DNA of 64,000 nt from Coriaria nepalensis (Eukaryota; Streptophyta; Magnoliopsida; Cucurbitales; Coriariaceae): positions 50,437,501 to 50,501,500 of the forward strand of contig CP114481.1 in NCBI GenBank assembly GCA_027186245.1, given 5' to 3'. How positions within the stretch are numbered: the stretch's first letter is position 1; each line of letters begins with the position of its first letter. Below the pieces are notes generated by a model. That model ran no database searches. It was not told the origin of the DNA and saw nothing but the letters and a program-made list of their open reading frames with translations. A program made the position numbers and the translations under genes. Shown here in pieces: positions 51,923 through 62,662 of the stretch.

Positions 51923-51932
51923 GTCAATTGAC
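51923..51932 (+). other. Palindrome GTCAATTGAC in insert copy 1
   Basis: This is a perfect 10-bp palindrome. With its flanks it gives TTGACT on the + strand and TTGACC on the - strand, both of which fit the plant WRKY W-box TTGAC(C/T). TGACTCA, a GCN4/AP-1-type site, overlaps it. Function is not shown, and short motifs like these occur by chance. Confidence 0.3.
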
Positions 51933-53494
51933 TCAACAGTCAGCCCTATTATCTTCCCCTTTTTTCCCTATATTTATTTAAGGCTAAAAAATGAATAGTT
52001 GCCTTCAATAGATCAATTGCATGTTATGCACGAAAGTCGCGTTTTAAAAGCAAAAAGAGAATTGGTTCGAAGTGCCTTCAAACAATTTAATGATTGAAAA
52101 GACTGACTGATATGCTTTTTAAAGCTAAAATAATGCATTGTTGTCTTCAGTAGATTAATTACAAGTTATGTAAGAAAATAATGTTTGAAGGGTGAAAATA
52201 GAGTTCTTTCGTATTAATTTAGAATGATTTAATGACTCGAAGAGACTCAGTGACAGGACTTAAAGGCTAAACAAATGCATTGTTGCCGATAATAGATCAA
52301 CTGCAAGTTATGCATGAAAGTCATGTTTAATGGCCGAATTTCGTTCGAAGTGATTTAGAATGATTTACTGACTAAAAGAGACGCAAAAATATGACTTTAA
52401 GGCTAAAAAAATGCATAGTTTCCTTCAATAGATCAATTGCAAGTTATGCATGAAAGTTGCGTTTTAAATGCAAAAAGAGAATTGGTTCGAAGTGCCTTCA
52501 AACATTTTAATGATTGAAAACACTGAGTGATATGCTTTTTAAAGCTAAAATAATGCATTGTTGGCTTGAGTAAATTAATTATAAGTTATGTAAGAAAATA
52601 ATGTTTGAAGGGCGAAAATAGAATTCTTTTGTATTAATTTAGAATGATTTAATGACTCGAAGAGACTCAGTGACATGACTTAAAGGCTAAACAAATGCAT
52701 TGTTGCCTTCAATAGATCACCTGCAAGTTATGCACGAAAGTCATGTTTAAAGGCCGAATTTCGTTCGAAGTGATTTAGAATTATTTAATGACAAAAAGAG
52801 ACGCAATAATATGACTTTCAGGCTAAAAAATAAATAGTTGCCTTCAATAGATCAATTGCAAGTTATGCATGAAAGTCGTGTCTTGAATGCAAAAATTGAA
52901 TTGGTTCGAAGTGCCTTCAAAAAAATTAATGATTGAAAAGACTGGGTGATATGATTTTTAATGCTAGAGCAATGCATTGTTGTCTTCAGTGGATTAATTG
53001 AAAGTTATGTAAGAAAATAATGTTTGAAGGGCGAAAATGGAATTCGTTCGAATTAATTTAGAATGATTTAATGACTAGAAGAGACTCAGTGACATGACTT
53101 AAAGGCTAAACAAAAGCATTGTTGCCTTCAATAGATCAACTGCAAGTTATGCACGAAAGTCATGTTTAAAGGCCGAATTTCATTCGAAGTGATTTGTAAT
53201 TATTTACTGACTAAAAGAGATGCAAAAATATGACTTTAAGGCTAAAAAATGCATAGTTGCCTTCAATAGATCAATTGCAAGTTATGCATGAAAGTCGCGT
53301 TTTAAATGCAAAAAGAGAATTGGTTCGAAGTGCCTTCAAACAATTTAATGAATGAAAAGACTGAGTGATATGCTTTTTAATGCTAAAATAATGCATTGTT
53401 GTCTTCAGTAGATTAATTACAAGTTTTGTAAGAAAATAATGTTTGAAGGGCGAAAATAGAATTCGTTCGAATTAATTTAGCATGATTTAATGAC

Positions 53495-53904
53495 TAGAAG
53501 AGACTCAATGACATGACTTTAAGGCTAAACAAATGCATTGTTGCCTATCATAGATCAACTGCAAGTTATGCACGAAAGTCATGTTTAAAGGCCGAATTTC
53601 TTTCGAAGTGATTTAGAATGATTTACTGACTAAAAGAGACGCACTTTAAGGGTAAAAAATGCATAGTTGCCATCAATAGATCAATTGCAAGTTATGCATG
53701 AAAGTTGCGTTTTAAATGCAAAAATAGAATTGGTTCGGAGTGCCTTCAAGCAATTTAGTGATTGAAAAGACTGAGTGATATGCTTTTTTATGCTAAAATA
53801 ATGCATTGTCGTCTTCAATAGATTAATTACAAGTTATGTAAGAAAATAATGTTTGAAGGGCAAAAATAGAATTTGTTCGAATTAATTTAGAATGATTTAA
53901 TGAC
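53495..53904 (+). repeat. 410-bp unit with 9-bp deletion in B, copy 1
   Basis: The B monomer reads gacgcactttaaggg near 53,638-53,652, where other units have gacgcaaaaatatgactttaagg. A 9-bp deletion accounts for the 410-bp unit length. The same deletion is at 61,415-61,824, so it predates the 7.92-kb duplication. Confidence 0.9.
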
Positions 53905-56420
53905 TGGAAGAGACTCAATGACATGACTTTAAGGCTAAACAAATGCATTGTTGCCTTCAATAGATCAACTGCAAGTTATGCACGAAAGTCATGTTTAAAG
54001 GCCGAATTTCGTTCGAAGTGATTTAGAAAGATTTAATGACAAAAAGAGACGCAATATTATGACTTTCAGGTTAAAAAATAAATAGTTGCCTTCAATAGAT
54101 CAATTGCAAGTTATGCATGAAAGTCGTGTCTTAAATGCAAAAATTGAATTGGTTCGAAGTGCCTTCAAAAAAATTAATGATTGAAAAGACTGGGGGATAT
54201 GCTTTTTAATGCTAGAGCAATGCATTGTTGTCTTCAGTGGATTAATTGCAAGTTATGTAAGAAAATAATGTTTGAAGGGCGAAAATAGAATTCGTTCGAA
54301 TTAATGTAGAATGATTTAATGACTAGAAGAGACTCAGTGACATGACTTAAAGGCTAAACAAAAGCATTGTTGCCTTCAGTAGATCAACTGCAAGTTATGC
54401 ACGAAAGTCATGTTTAAAGGCCGAATTTCATTCGAAGTGATTTGTAATTATTTACTGACTAAAAGAGATGCAAAAATATGACTTTAAGGCTAAAAAATGT
54501 ATAGTTGCCTTCAATAGATCAATTGCAAGTTATGCATTAAAGTCGCATTCTAAATGCAAAAACAGAATTGGATCGAAGTGCCTTCAAATAATTTAATGAT
54601 TGAAAAGACTGAGTGATATGCTTTTTAAAGCTAAAATAATGCATTGTTGTCTTCAGTAGATTAATTACAAGTTATGTAAGAAAAGAATGTTTGAAGGGGG
54701 AAAATAGAATTCCTTCGTATTAATTTAGAATGATTTAATGACTCGAATAGACTCAGTGACATGACTTAAAGCTAAACAAATGCATTGTTGCCTTCAATAG
54801 ATTAACTATAAGTTATGCACGAAAGTCATGTTTAAAGGCCGAATTTCGTTCGAAGTGATTTAGAAAGATTTAATGACTAAAAGAGACGCAATAATATGAC
54901 TTTAAGGCTAAAAAATGAATAGTTACCTTCAATAGATCAATCGCACGTCATGCATGAAAGTCGTGTCTTAAATGCAAAAATAGAATTGGTTCGAAGTGCC
55001 TTCAAAACAATTAATGATTGAAAAGACTGAGTGATATGCTTTTTAATGCTAAAATAATGCATTGTTTTCTTCAATAGATTAATTGCAAGTTATGTAAGAA
55101 GATAATGTTTGAAGGGCGAAAATAGAATTCGTTCGAATTTATTTAGAATGATTTAATGACTAGAAGAGACTCAGTGACATGACTTTAAGGCTAAATAATT
55201 GCATTGTTGCCTTCAATAGATCAACTGCAAGTTATGCACGAAAGTCATGTTTAAAGGCCGAATTTCATTCGAAGTGATTTAGAATGATTTACTGACTAAA
55301 AGAGACGCAAAAATATGACTTTAAGGCTAAAAAAATGCATAGTTTCCTTCAATAGATCAATTGCAAGTTATGCATGAAAGTCACGTTTTAAATGCAAAAG
55401 GAGAATTGGTTCGAAGTGCCTTCAAACATTTTAATGATTGAAAACACTGAGTGATATGCTTTTTAAAGCTAAAATAATGCATTGTTGTCTTCAGTAGATT
55501 AATTACAAGTTATGTAAGAAAATAATGTTTGAAGGGCAAAAATAGAATTCGTTTGAATTAATTTAGAATGATTTAATGACTAGAAGAGACTCAGTGACAT
55601 GACTTAAAGGCTAAACAAATGCATTGTTGCTTTCAATAGATCAACTGCAAATTACCCACGAAAGTCATGTTTAAAGGCCGAATTTCGTTCGAAGCGATTT
55701 GGAAAGATTTAATGACTAAAAGAGACACAATAAAATGACTTTAAGGCTAAAAAAATGAATAGTTGCCTTCAATAGATCAATTGCAAGTTATGCACGAAAG
55801 TCGCGTTTTAAAAGCAAAAAGTGAATTGGTTCGAGGTGCCTTCAAACAATTTAATGATTGAAAAGACTGAGTGATATGCTTTTTAGTGCTAAAATAATGC
55901 ATTGTTGTCTTCAATAGATTAATTACAAGTTATGTAAGAAAATAATGTTGGAAGGGCGAAAATAGAATTCGTTCGTATTAATTTAGAATGATTTAATGAC
56001 TCGAGGAGACTCAGTGACAGGACTTAAAGGCTAAACAAATGCATTGTAGCCTATAATAGATCAACTGCAAGTTATGCATGAAAGTCATGTTTAATGGCCG
56101 AATTTCGTTCGAAGTGATTTAGAATGATTTACTAACTAAAAGAGACGCAAAAATATGACTTTAAGGCTAAAAAAATGCATAGTTTCCTTCAATAGATCAA
56201 TTGCAAGGTATGCATGAAAGTCACGTTTTAAATGCAAAAAGAGAATTGGTTCGAAGTGCCTCCAAACAATTTAATGATTGAAAACACTGAGTGATATGCT
56301 TTTTAAAGCTAAAATAATGCATTGTTGTCTTCAATAGATTAATTACAAGTTATGTAAGAAAATAATGTTTGAAGGGCAAAAATAGAATTCGTTTGAATTA
56401 ATTTAGAATGGTTTAATGAC

Positions 56421-56704
56421 TAGAAGAGACTCAGTGACATGACTTTAAAGCTAAAAAAATGCATAGTTGGCATCAATAGATCAATTGCAAGTTATGAATG
56501 AAAGTCGTGTTTTAAATGCAAAAAGAGAATTGGTTCGAAGTGCCTCCAAACAATTTAATGATTGAAAACACTGAGTGATATGCTTTTTAAAGCTAAAATA
56601 ATGCATTGTTGTCTTCAGTAGATTAATTACAAGTTATGTAAGAAAATAATGTTTGAAGGGCAAAAATAGAATTCGTTTGAATTAATTTAGAATGGTTTAA
56701 TGAC
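56421..56704 (+). repeat. 284-bp deleted unit (A/B fusion plus C), copy 1
   Basis: The unit starts as an A monomer (tagaagagactcagtgacat), then passes within gactttaa into a B monomer (gctaaaaaaatgcatag, gttggcatc) and on to a normal C. About 135 bp, one monomer's worth, is missing, as expected for recombination between the shared actttaa(a/g)gcta sequences of A and B. The B part has gcctccaaac. Confidence 0.92.
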
Positions 56705-56988
56705 TAGAAGAGACTCAGTGACATGACTTTAAAGCTAAAAAAATGCATAGTTGGCATCAATAGATCAATTGCAAGTTATGAATGAAAGTCGTGTTTTAAA
56801 TGCAAAAAGAGAATTGGTTCGAAGTGCCTTCAAACAATTTAATGATTGAAAAGACTGAGTGATATGCTTTTTAATGCTGAAATAATGCATTGTTGTCTTC
56901 AGTAGATTAATTACAAGTTATGTAAGAAAATAATGTTTGAAGGGCGAAAATAGAATTCGTTCGTATTAATTTAGAATGATTAAATGAC
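56705..56988 (+). repeat. 284-bp deleted unit (A/B fusion plus C), copy 2
   Basis: This is a tandem copy of the preceding 284-bp unit with the same fusion point and gttggcatc variant. It differs by gccttcaaac in B and gctgaaataatg and gggcgaaaatag in C. The shared junction shows one deletion followed by duplication. Confidence 0.92.
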
Positions 56989-58665
56989 TCGAAGAGACTC
57001 AGTGACGTGACTTAAAGGCTAAACAAAAGCATTGTTGCCTTCAATAGATCACCTGCAAGTTATGCACGAAAGTCATGTTTAAAGGCCGAATTTCCTTCGA
57101 AATGATTTAGAAAGATTTAATGACTAAAAGAGACGCAATAATATGACTTTAAAGCTAAAAAAATGCATAGTTGCCATCAATAGATCAATTCCAAGTTATG
57201 CATGAAAGTCGCGTTTTAAATGCAAAAAGAGAATTGGTTCGAAGTGCCTTCAAACAATTTAATGATTGAAAAGACTGAGTGATATGCTTTTTAAAGCTAA
57301 AATAATGCATTGTTGTCTTCAGTAGATTAATTCCAAGTTATGTAAGAAAATAATGTTTGAAGGGCGAAAATAGAATTCGTTCGAATTAATTTAGAATGAT
57401 TTAATGACTAGAAGAGACTGAGTGACACGACTTGAAGGCTAAACAATTGCGTTGTTGCCTCCAATCGATCAACTGCAAGTTATGCACGAAAGTCATGTTT
57501 AAAGGCCGAATTTCGTTCAAAGTGATTTAGAATGATTTACTGTCTAAAAGAGACGCAAAAATATGAATTTAAGGCTAAAAAAATGCATAATTGCCATTAA
57601 TAGATCAATTGCAAGTTATGCATCAAAGTCGCGTTTTAAATGCAAAAAGAGAATTGGTTCGAAGTGCCTTCAAGAATTCAATGATGGAAAAGACTGAGTG
57701 ATATGCTTTTTAATACTAAAATAATGCATTGTTGTCTTCAGTAGATTAATTACAAGTTATGTAAGAAAAGAATGTTTGAAGGGGGAAAATAGAATTCCTT
57801 CGTATTAATTTAGAATGATTTAATGACTCGAATAGACTCAGTGACATGACTTAAAGCTAAACAAATGCATTGTTGCCTTCAATAGATTAACTATAAGTTA
57901 TGCACGAAAGTCATGTTTAAAGCCCGAATTTCGTTCGAAGTGATTTAGAAAGATTTAATGACTAAAAGAGACGCAATAATATGACTTTAAGGCTAAAAAA
58001 TGAATAGTTACCTTCAATAGATCAATCGCACGTCATGCATGAAAGTCGTGTCTTAAATGCAAAAATAGAATTGGTTCGAAGTGCCTTCAAAACAATTAAT
58101 GATTGAAAAGACTGAGTGATATGCTTTTTAATGCTAAAATAATGCATTGTTTTCTTCAATAGATTAATTGCAAGTTATGTAAGAAGATAATGTTTGAAGG
58201 GCGAAAATAGAATTCGTTCGAATTTATTTAGAATGATTTAATGACTAGAAGAGACTCAGTGACATGACTTTAAGGCTAAATAATTGCATTGTTGCCTTCA
58301 ATAGATCAACTGCAAGTTATGCACGAAAGTCATGTTTAAAGGCCGAATTTCATTCGAAGTGATTTAGAATGATTTACTGACTAAAAGAGATGCAAAAATA
58401 TGACTTTAAGGCTAAAAAAATGCATAGTTGCCATCAATAGATCAATTGCAAGTTATGCATGAAAGTCGCGTTTTAAATGCAAAAAGAGAATTGGTTCGAA
58501 GTGCCTTCAAACAGTTTAATGATTGAAAACACTGAGTGATATGCTTTTTAAAGCTAAAATAATGCATTGTTGTCTTCAGTAGATTAATTACAAGTTATGT
58601 CAGAAAATAATGTTTGTAGGGCAAAAATAGAATTCGTTTGAATTAATTTAGAATGATTTAATGAC

Positions 58666-59084
58666 TAGAAGAGACTTAGTGACAAGACTTTAATGCTAAA
58701 CAAATGCATTGTTGCTTTCAATAGATCAACTGCAAGTTACCCACGAAAGTCATGTTTAAAGGCCGAATTTCGTTCGAAGCGATTTAGAAAAGTTTAATGA
58801 CTAAAAGGGACACAATAATATGACTTTAAGGCTAAAAAATGAATAGTTGCCTTCAATAGATCACTTGCATGTTATGCACGAAAGTCGCGTTTTAAAAGCA
58901 AAAAGAGAATTGGTTCGAAGTGCCTTCAAACAATTTAATGATTGAAAAGACTGAGTGATATGCTTTTTAATGCTAAAATAATGCATTGTTGTCTTCAATA
59001 GATTAATTGCAAGTTATGTAAGAAAATAATGTTGGAAGGGCGAAAATAGAATTCGTTCGTATTAATTTAGAATGATTTAATGAC
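58666..59084 (+). repeat. Insert-free relative of the insert-bearing units
   Basis: This unit shares private variants with the 651-bp units (gacttagtgacaaga, gaaaagttt near the end of A, gcatgttatg in B) but has no insert. At 58,809-58,824 it has the 16 bp gacacaataatatgac that the insert replaces. The flanks are ctaaaagg on the left and tttaagg on the right. Confidence 0.85.
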
Positions 59085-59504
59085 TCGAAGAGACTCAGTG
59101 ACAGGACTTAAAGGCTAAACAAATGCATTGTTGCCTATAATAGATCAATTGCAAGTTATGCATGAAAGTCATGTTTAATGGCCGAATTTCGTTCGAAGTG
59201 ATTTAGAATGATTTACTGACTAAAGAAGACGCAAAAATATGACTTTAAGGCTAAAAAAATGCATAGTTTCCTTCAATAGATCAATTGCAAGTTATGCATG
59301 AAAGTCGCATTTTAAATGCAAAAAGAGAATTGGTTCGATGTGCCTTCAAACATTTTAATGATTGAAAACACTGAGTGATATGCTTTTTAAAGCTAAAATA
59401 ATGCATTGTTGTCTTCAGTAGATTAATTACAAGTTATGTAAGAAAATAATGTTTGTAGGGCAAAAATAGAATTCGTTTGAATTAATTTAGAATGATTTAA
59501 TGAC

Positions 59505-60155
59505 TAGAAGAGACTTAGTGACAAGACTTTAAGGCTAAACAACTGCATTGTTGCTTTCAATAGATCAACTGCAAGTTACCCACGAAAGTCATGTTTAAAG
59601 GCCGAATTTCGTTCGAAGCGATTTAGAAAAGTTTCATGACTAAAAGATTAGTTAGTCTTGACTAATTAGTTTTGCAAAATGCATTTAATTTAATAATAAT
59701 TAGATCCTAAGAGATATTGTGCGGTACGTATAGTAACATTTTTTTGGCCAAACGTATAGTAACATTTTTTTGGCCCCCTCTCAATTATGAAATATCGACA
59801 TTATTCAGCTGTCACTCCTCTCCTTCCTCCACTTCTAGATGGTCAATTGACTCAACAGTCAGCCCTATTATCTTCCCCTTTTTTCCCTATATTTATTTAA
59901 GGCTAAAAAATGAATAGTTGCCTTCAATAGATCAATTGCATGTTATGCACGAAAGTCGCGTTTTAAAAGCAAAAAGAGAATTGGTTCGAAGTGCCTTCAA
60001 ACAATTTAATGATTGAAAAGACTGAGTGATATGCTTTTTAAAGCCAAAATAATGCATTGTTGTCTTCAGTAGATTAATTACAAGTTATGTAAGAAAATAA
60101 TGTTTGAAGGGTGAAAATAGAGTTCTTTCGTATTAATTTAGAATGATTTAATGAC
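59505..60155 (+). repeat. Insert-bearing 651-bp satellite unit, copy 2
   Basis: This is the counterpart of 51,586-52,236 at an offset of 7,919 bp. The insert junctions are at the same bases. Small differences lie in the satellite parts, such as caactgcattg in A and aaagccaaaat in C. Confidence 0.92.
59648..59895 (+). other. 248-bp non-satellite insert, copy 2
   Basis: This copy is identical by eye to 51,729-51,976, except for one A-to-T change at 59,705 (equivalent to 51,786). The 23-bp direct repeats are at 59,727-59,749 and 59,753-59,775. Identical junctions show that it was copied with the surrounding satellite and did not insert independently. Confidence 0.88.
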
Positions 60156-61414
60156 TCGAAGAGACTCAGTGACAGGACTTAAAGGCTAAACAAATGCATT
60201 GTTGCCGATAATAGATCAACTGCAAGTTATGCATGAAAGTCATGTTTAATGGCCGAATTTCGTTCGAAGTGATTTAGAATGATTTACTGACTAAAAGAGA
60301 CGCAAAAATATGACTTTAAGGCTAAAAAAATGCATAGTTTCCTTGAATAGATCAATTGCAAGTTATGCATGAAAGTCGCGTTTTAAATGCAAAAAGAGAA
60401 TTGGTTCGAAGTGCCTTCAAACATTTTAATGATTGAAAACACTGAGTGATATGCTTTTTAAAGCTAAAATAATGCATTGTTGGCTTGAGTAAATTAATTA
60501 TAAGTTATGTAACAAAAATAATGTTTGAAGGGCGAAAATAGAATTCTTTTGTATTAATTTAGATTGATTTAATGACTCGAAGAGACTCAGTGACATGACT
60601 TAAAGGCTAAACAAATGCATTGTTGCCTTCAATAGATCACCTGCAAGTTATGCACGAAAGTCATGTTTAAAGGCCGAATTTCGTTCGAAGTGATTTAGAA
60701 TTATTTAATGACAAAAAGAGACGCAATAATATGACTTTCAGGCTAAAAAATAAATAGTTGCCTTCAATAGATCAATTGCAAGTTATGCATGAAAGTCGTG
60801 TCTTGAATGCAAAAATTGAATTGGTTCGAAGTGCCTTCAAAAAAATTAATGATTGAAAAGACTGGGTGATATGATTTTTAATGCTACAGCAATGCATTGT
60901 TGTCTTCAGTGGATTAATTGAAAGTTATGTAAGAAAATAATGTTTGAAGGGCGAAAATGGAATTCGTTCGAATTAATTTAGAATGATTTAATGACTAGAA
61001 GAGACTCAGTGACATGACTTAAAGGCTAAACAAAAGCATTGTTGCCTTCAATAGATCAACTGCAAGTTATGCACGAAAGTCATGTTTAAAAGCCGCATTT
61101 CATTCGAAGTGATTTGTAATTATTTACTGACTAAAAGAGATGCAAAAATATGACTTTAAGGCTAAAAAATGCATAGTTGCCTTCAATAGATCAATTGCAA
61201 GTTATGCATGAAAGTCGCGTTTTAAATGCAAAAAGAGAATTGGTTCGAAGTGCTTTCAAACAATTTAATGAATGAAAAGACTGAGTGATATGCTTTTTAA
61301 TGCTAAAATAATGCATTGTTGTCTTCAGTAGATTAATTACAAGTTTTGTAAGAAAATAATGTTTGAAGGGCGAAAATAGAATTCGTTCGAATTAATTTAG
61401 CATGATTTAATGAC

Positions 61415-61824
61415 TAGAAGAGACTCAATGACAGGACTTTAAGGCTAAACAAATGCATTGTTGCCTATCATAGATCAACTGCAAGTTATGCACGAAAGTC
61501 ATGTTTAAAGGCCGAATTTCTTTCGAAGTGATTTAGAATGATTTACTGACTAAAAGAGACGCACTTTAAGGGTAAAAAATGCATAGTTGCCATCAATAGA
61601 TCAATTGCAAGTTATGCATGAAAGTTGCGTTTTAAATGCAAAAATAGAATTGGTTCGGAGTGCCTTCAAGCAATTTAGTGATTGAAAAGACTGAGTGATA
61701 TGCTTTTTTATGCTAAAATAATGCATTGTCGTCTTCAATAGATTAATTACAAGTTATGTAAGAAAATAATGTTTGAAGGGCAAAAATAGAATTTGTTCGA
61801 ATTAATTTAGAATGATTTAATGAC
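61415..61824 (+). repeat. 410-bp unit with 9-bp deletion in B, copy 2
   Basis: This is the counterpart of 53,495-53,904 at an offset of 7,920 bp, with the same 9-bp loss near 61,563. Its A monomer has acaggacttt where the first copy has acatgacttt. Confidence 0.9.
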
Positions 61825-62662
61825 TGGAAGAGACTCAATGACATGACTTTAAGGCTAAACAAATGCATTGTTGCCTTCAATAGATCAACTGCAAGTTATG
61901 CACGAAAGTCATGTTTAAAGGCCGAATTTCGTTCGAAGTGATTTAGAAAGATTTAATGACAAAAAGAGACGCAATATTATGACTTTCATGCTAAAAAATA
62001 AATAGTTGCCTTCAATAGATCAATTGCAAGTTATGCATGAAAGTCGTGTCTTAAATGCAAAAATTGAATTGGTTCGTCGTGCCTTCAAAAAAATTAATGA
62101 TTGAAAAGACTGGGTGATATGCTTTTTAATGCTAGAGCAATGCATTGTTGTCTTCAGTGGATTAATTGCAAGTTATGTAAGAAAATAATGTTTGAAGGGC
62201 GAAAATAGAATTCGTTCGAATTAATGTAGAATGATTTAATGACTAGAAGAGACTCAGTGACATGACTTAAAGGCTAAACAAAAGCATTGTTGCCTTCAGT
62301 AGATCAACTGCAAGTTATGCACGAAAGTCATGTTTAAAGGCCGAATTTCATTCGAAGTGATTTGTAATTATTTACTGACTAAAAGAGATGCAAAAATATG
62401 ACTTTAAGGCTAAAAAATGTATAGTTGCCTTCAATAGATCAATTGCAAGTTATGCATTAAAGTCGCATTCTAAATGCAAAAACAGAATTGGATCGAAGTG
62501 CCTTCAAATAATTTAATGATTGAAAAGACTGAGTGATATGCTTTTTAAAGCTAAAATAATGCATTGTTGTCTTCAGTAGATTAATTACAAGTTATGTAAG
62601 AAAAGAATGTTTGAAGGGGGAAAATAGAATTCCTTCGTATTAATTTAGAATGATTTAATGAC

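Larger units (their letters stand above)
51729..51976 (+). other. 248-bp non-satellite insert, copy 1
   Basis: This sequence shows no similarity to any satellite monomer. It starts ttagttagtcttgac, contains two 23-bp direct copies (51,808-51,830 and 51,834-51,856), a pyrimidine-rich stretch (about 51,892-51,916), a 10-bp palindrome GTCAATTGAC (51,923-51,932) and an AT-rich end (ccctatatttattt). It has no convincing terminal inverted repeats or target-site duplication, and it replaces 16 bp of satellite. A 66-codon open frame (51,798-51,998) runs out into satellite and is judged spurious. It could be a transposon remnant, a promoter or intergenic fragment, or filler DNA from break repair. Confidence 0.85.
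51586..52236 (+). repeat. Insert-bearing 651-bp satellite unit, copy 1
   Basis: This unit has a normal A monomer start (with gacttagtgacaagag) and the private gaaaagtttcatg at its end. The B monomer is interrupted after ctaaaaga at 51,728 and resumes at tttaagg from 51,977. It is 232 bp longer than a 419-bp unit, in line with a 248-bp insert replacing 16 bp. Confidence 0.92.
49909..57827 (+). repeat. 7,919-bp superrepeat, full copy
   Basis: Units start at 49909, 50327, 50746, 51166, 51586 (651 bp, with insert), 52237, 52657, 53076, 53495, 53905, 54324, 54743, 55161, 55581, 56001, 56421 (284 bp), 56705 (284 bp), 56989 and 57409. The first unit is marked by gaatagac and gacttaaagcta and follows a C monomer with ttgaagggggaaaatag. 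That C variant recurs at 49851, 54685, 57770 and 62605. Units 49909-51585 are themselves duplicated at 54743-56420 (spacing 4,834-4,835). No gene seen. Confidence 0.88.

Noticed and set aside
51729..51976. Insert as a MITE or solo LTR
   Set aside because: I could not find matching terminal inverted repeats, TG...CA ends or a target-site duplication. The inverted match at the left end (ttagtc and gactaa) is only 6 bp around a 2-bp loop. Comparison with the empty site shows a 16-bp loss instead of a duplication.
51798..51998. 66-codon open frame in the insert, repeated at 59717
   Set aside because: It starts in the 248-bp insert and ends in satellite. It translates low-complexity pyrimidine-rich DNA, and its second copy comes from the 7.92-kb duplication. 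No recognisable domain.
59648..59895. Independent second insertion of the same element
   Set aside because: Both junctions are at the same satellite bases, and the neighbouring variants also match at the 7,919-bp offset. It is a duplicate.
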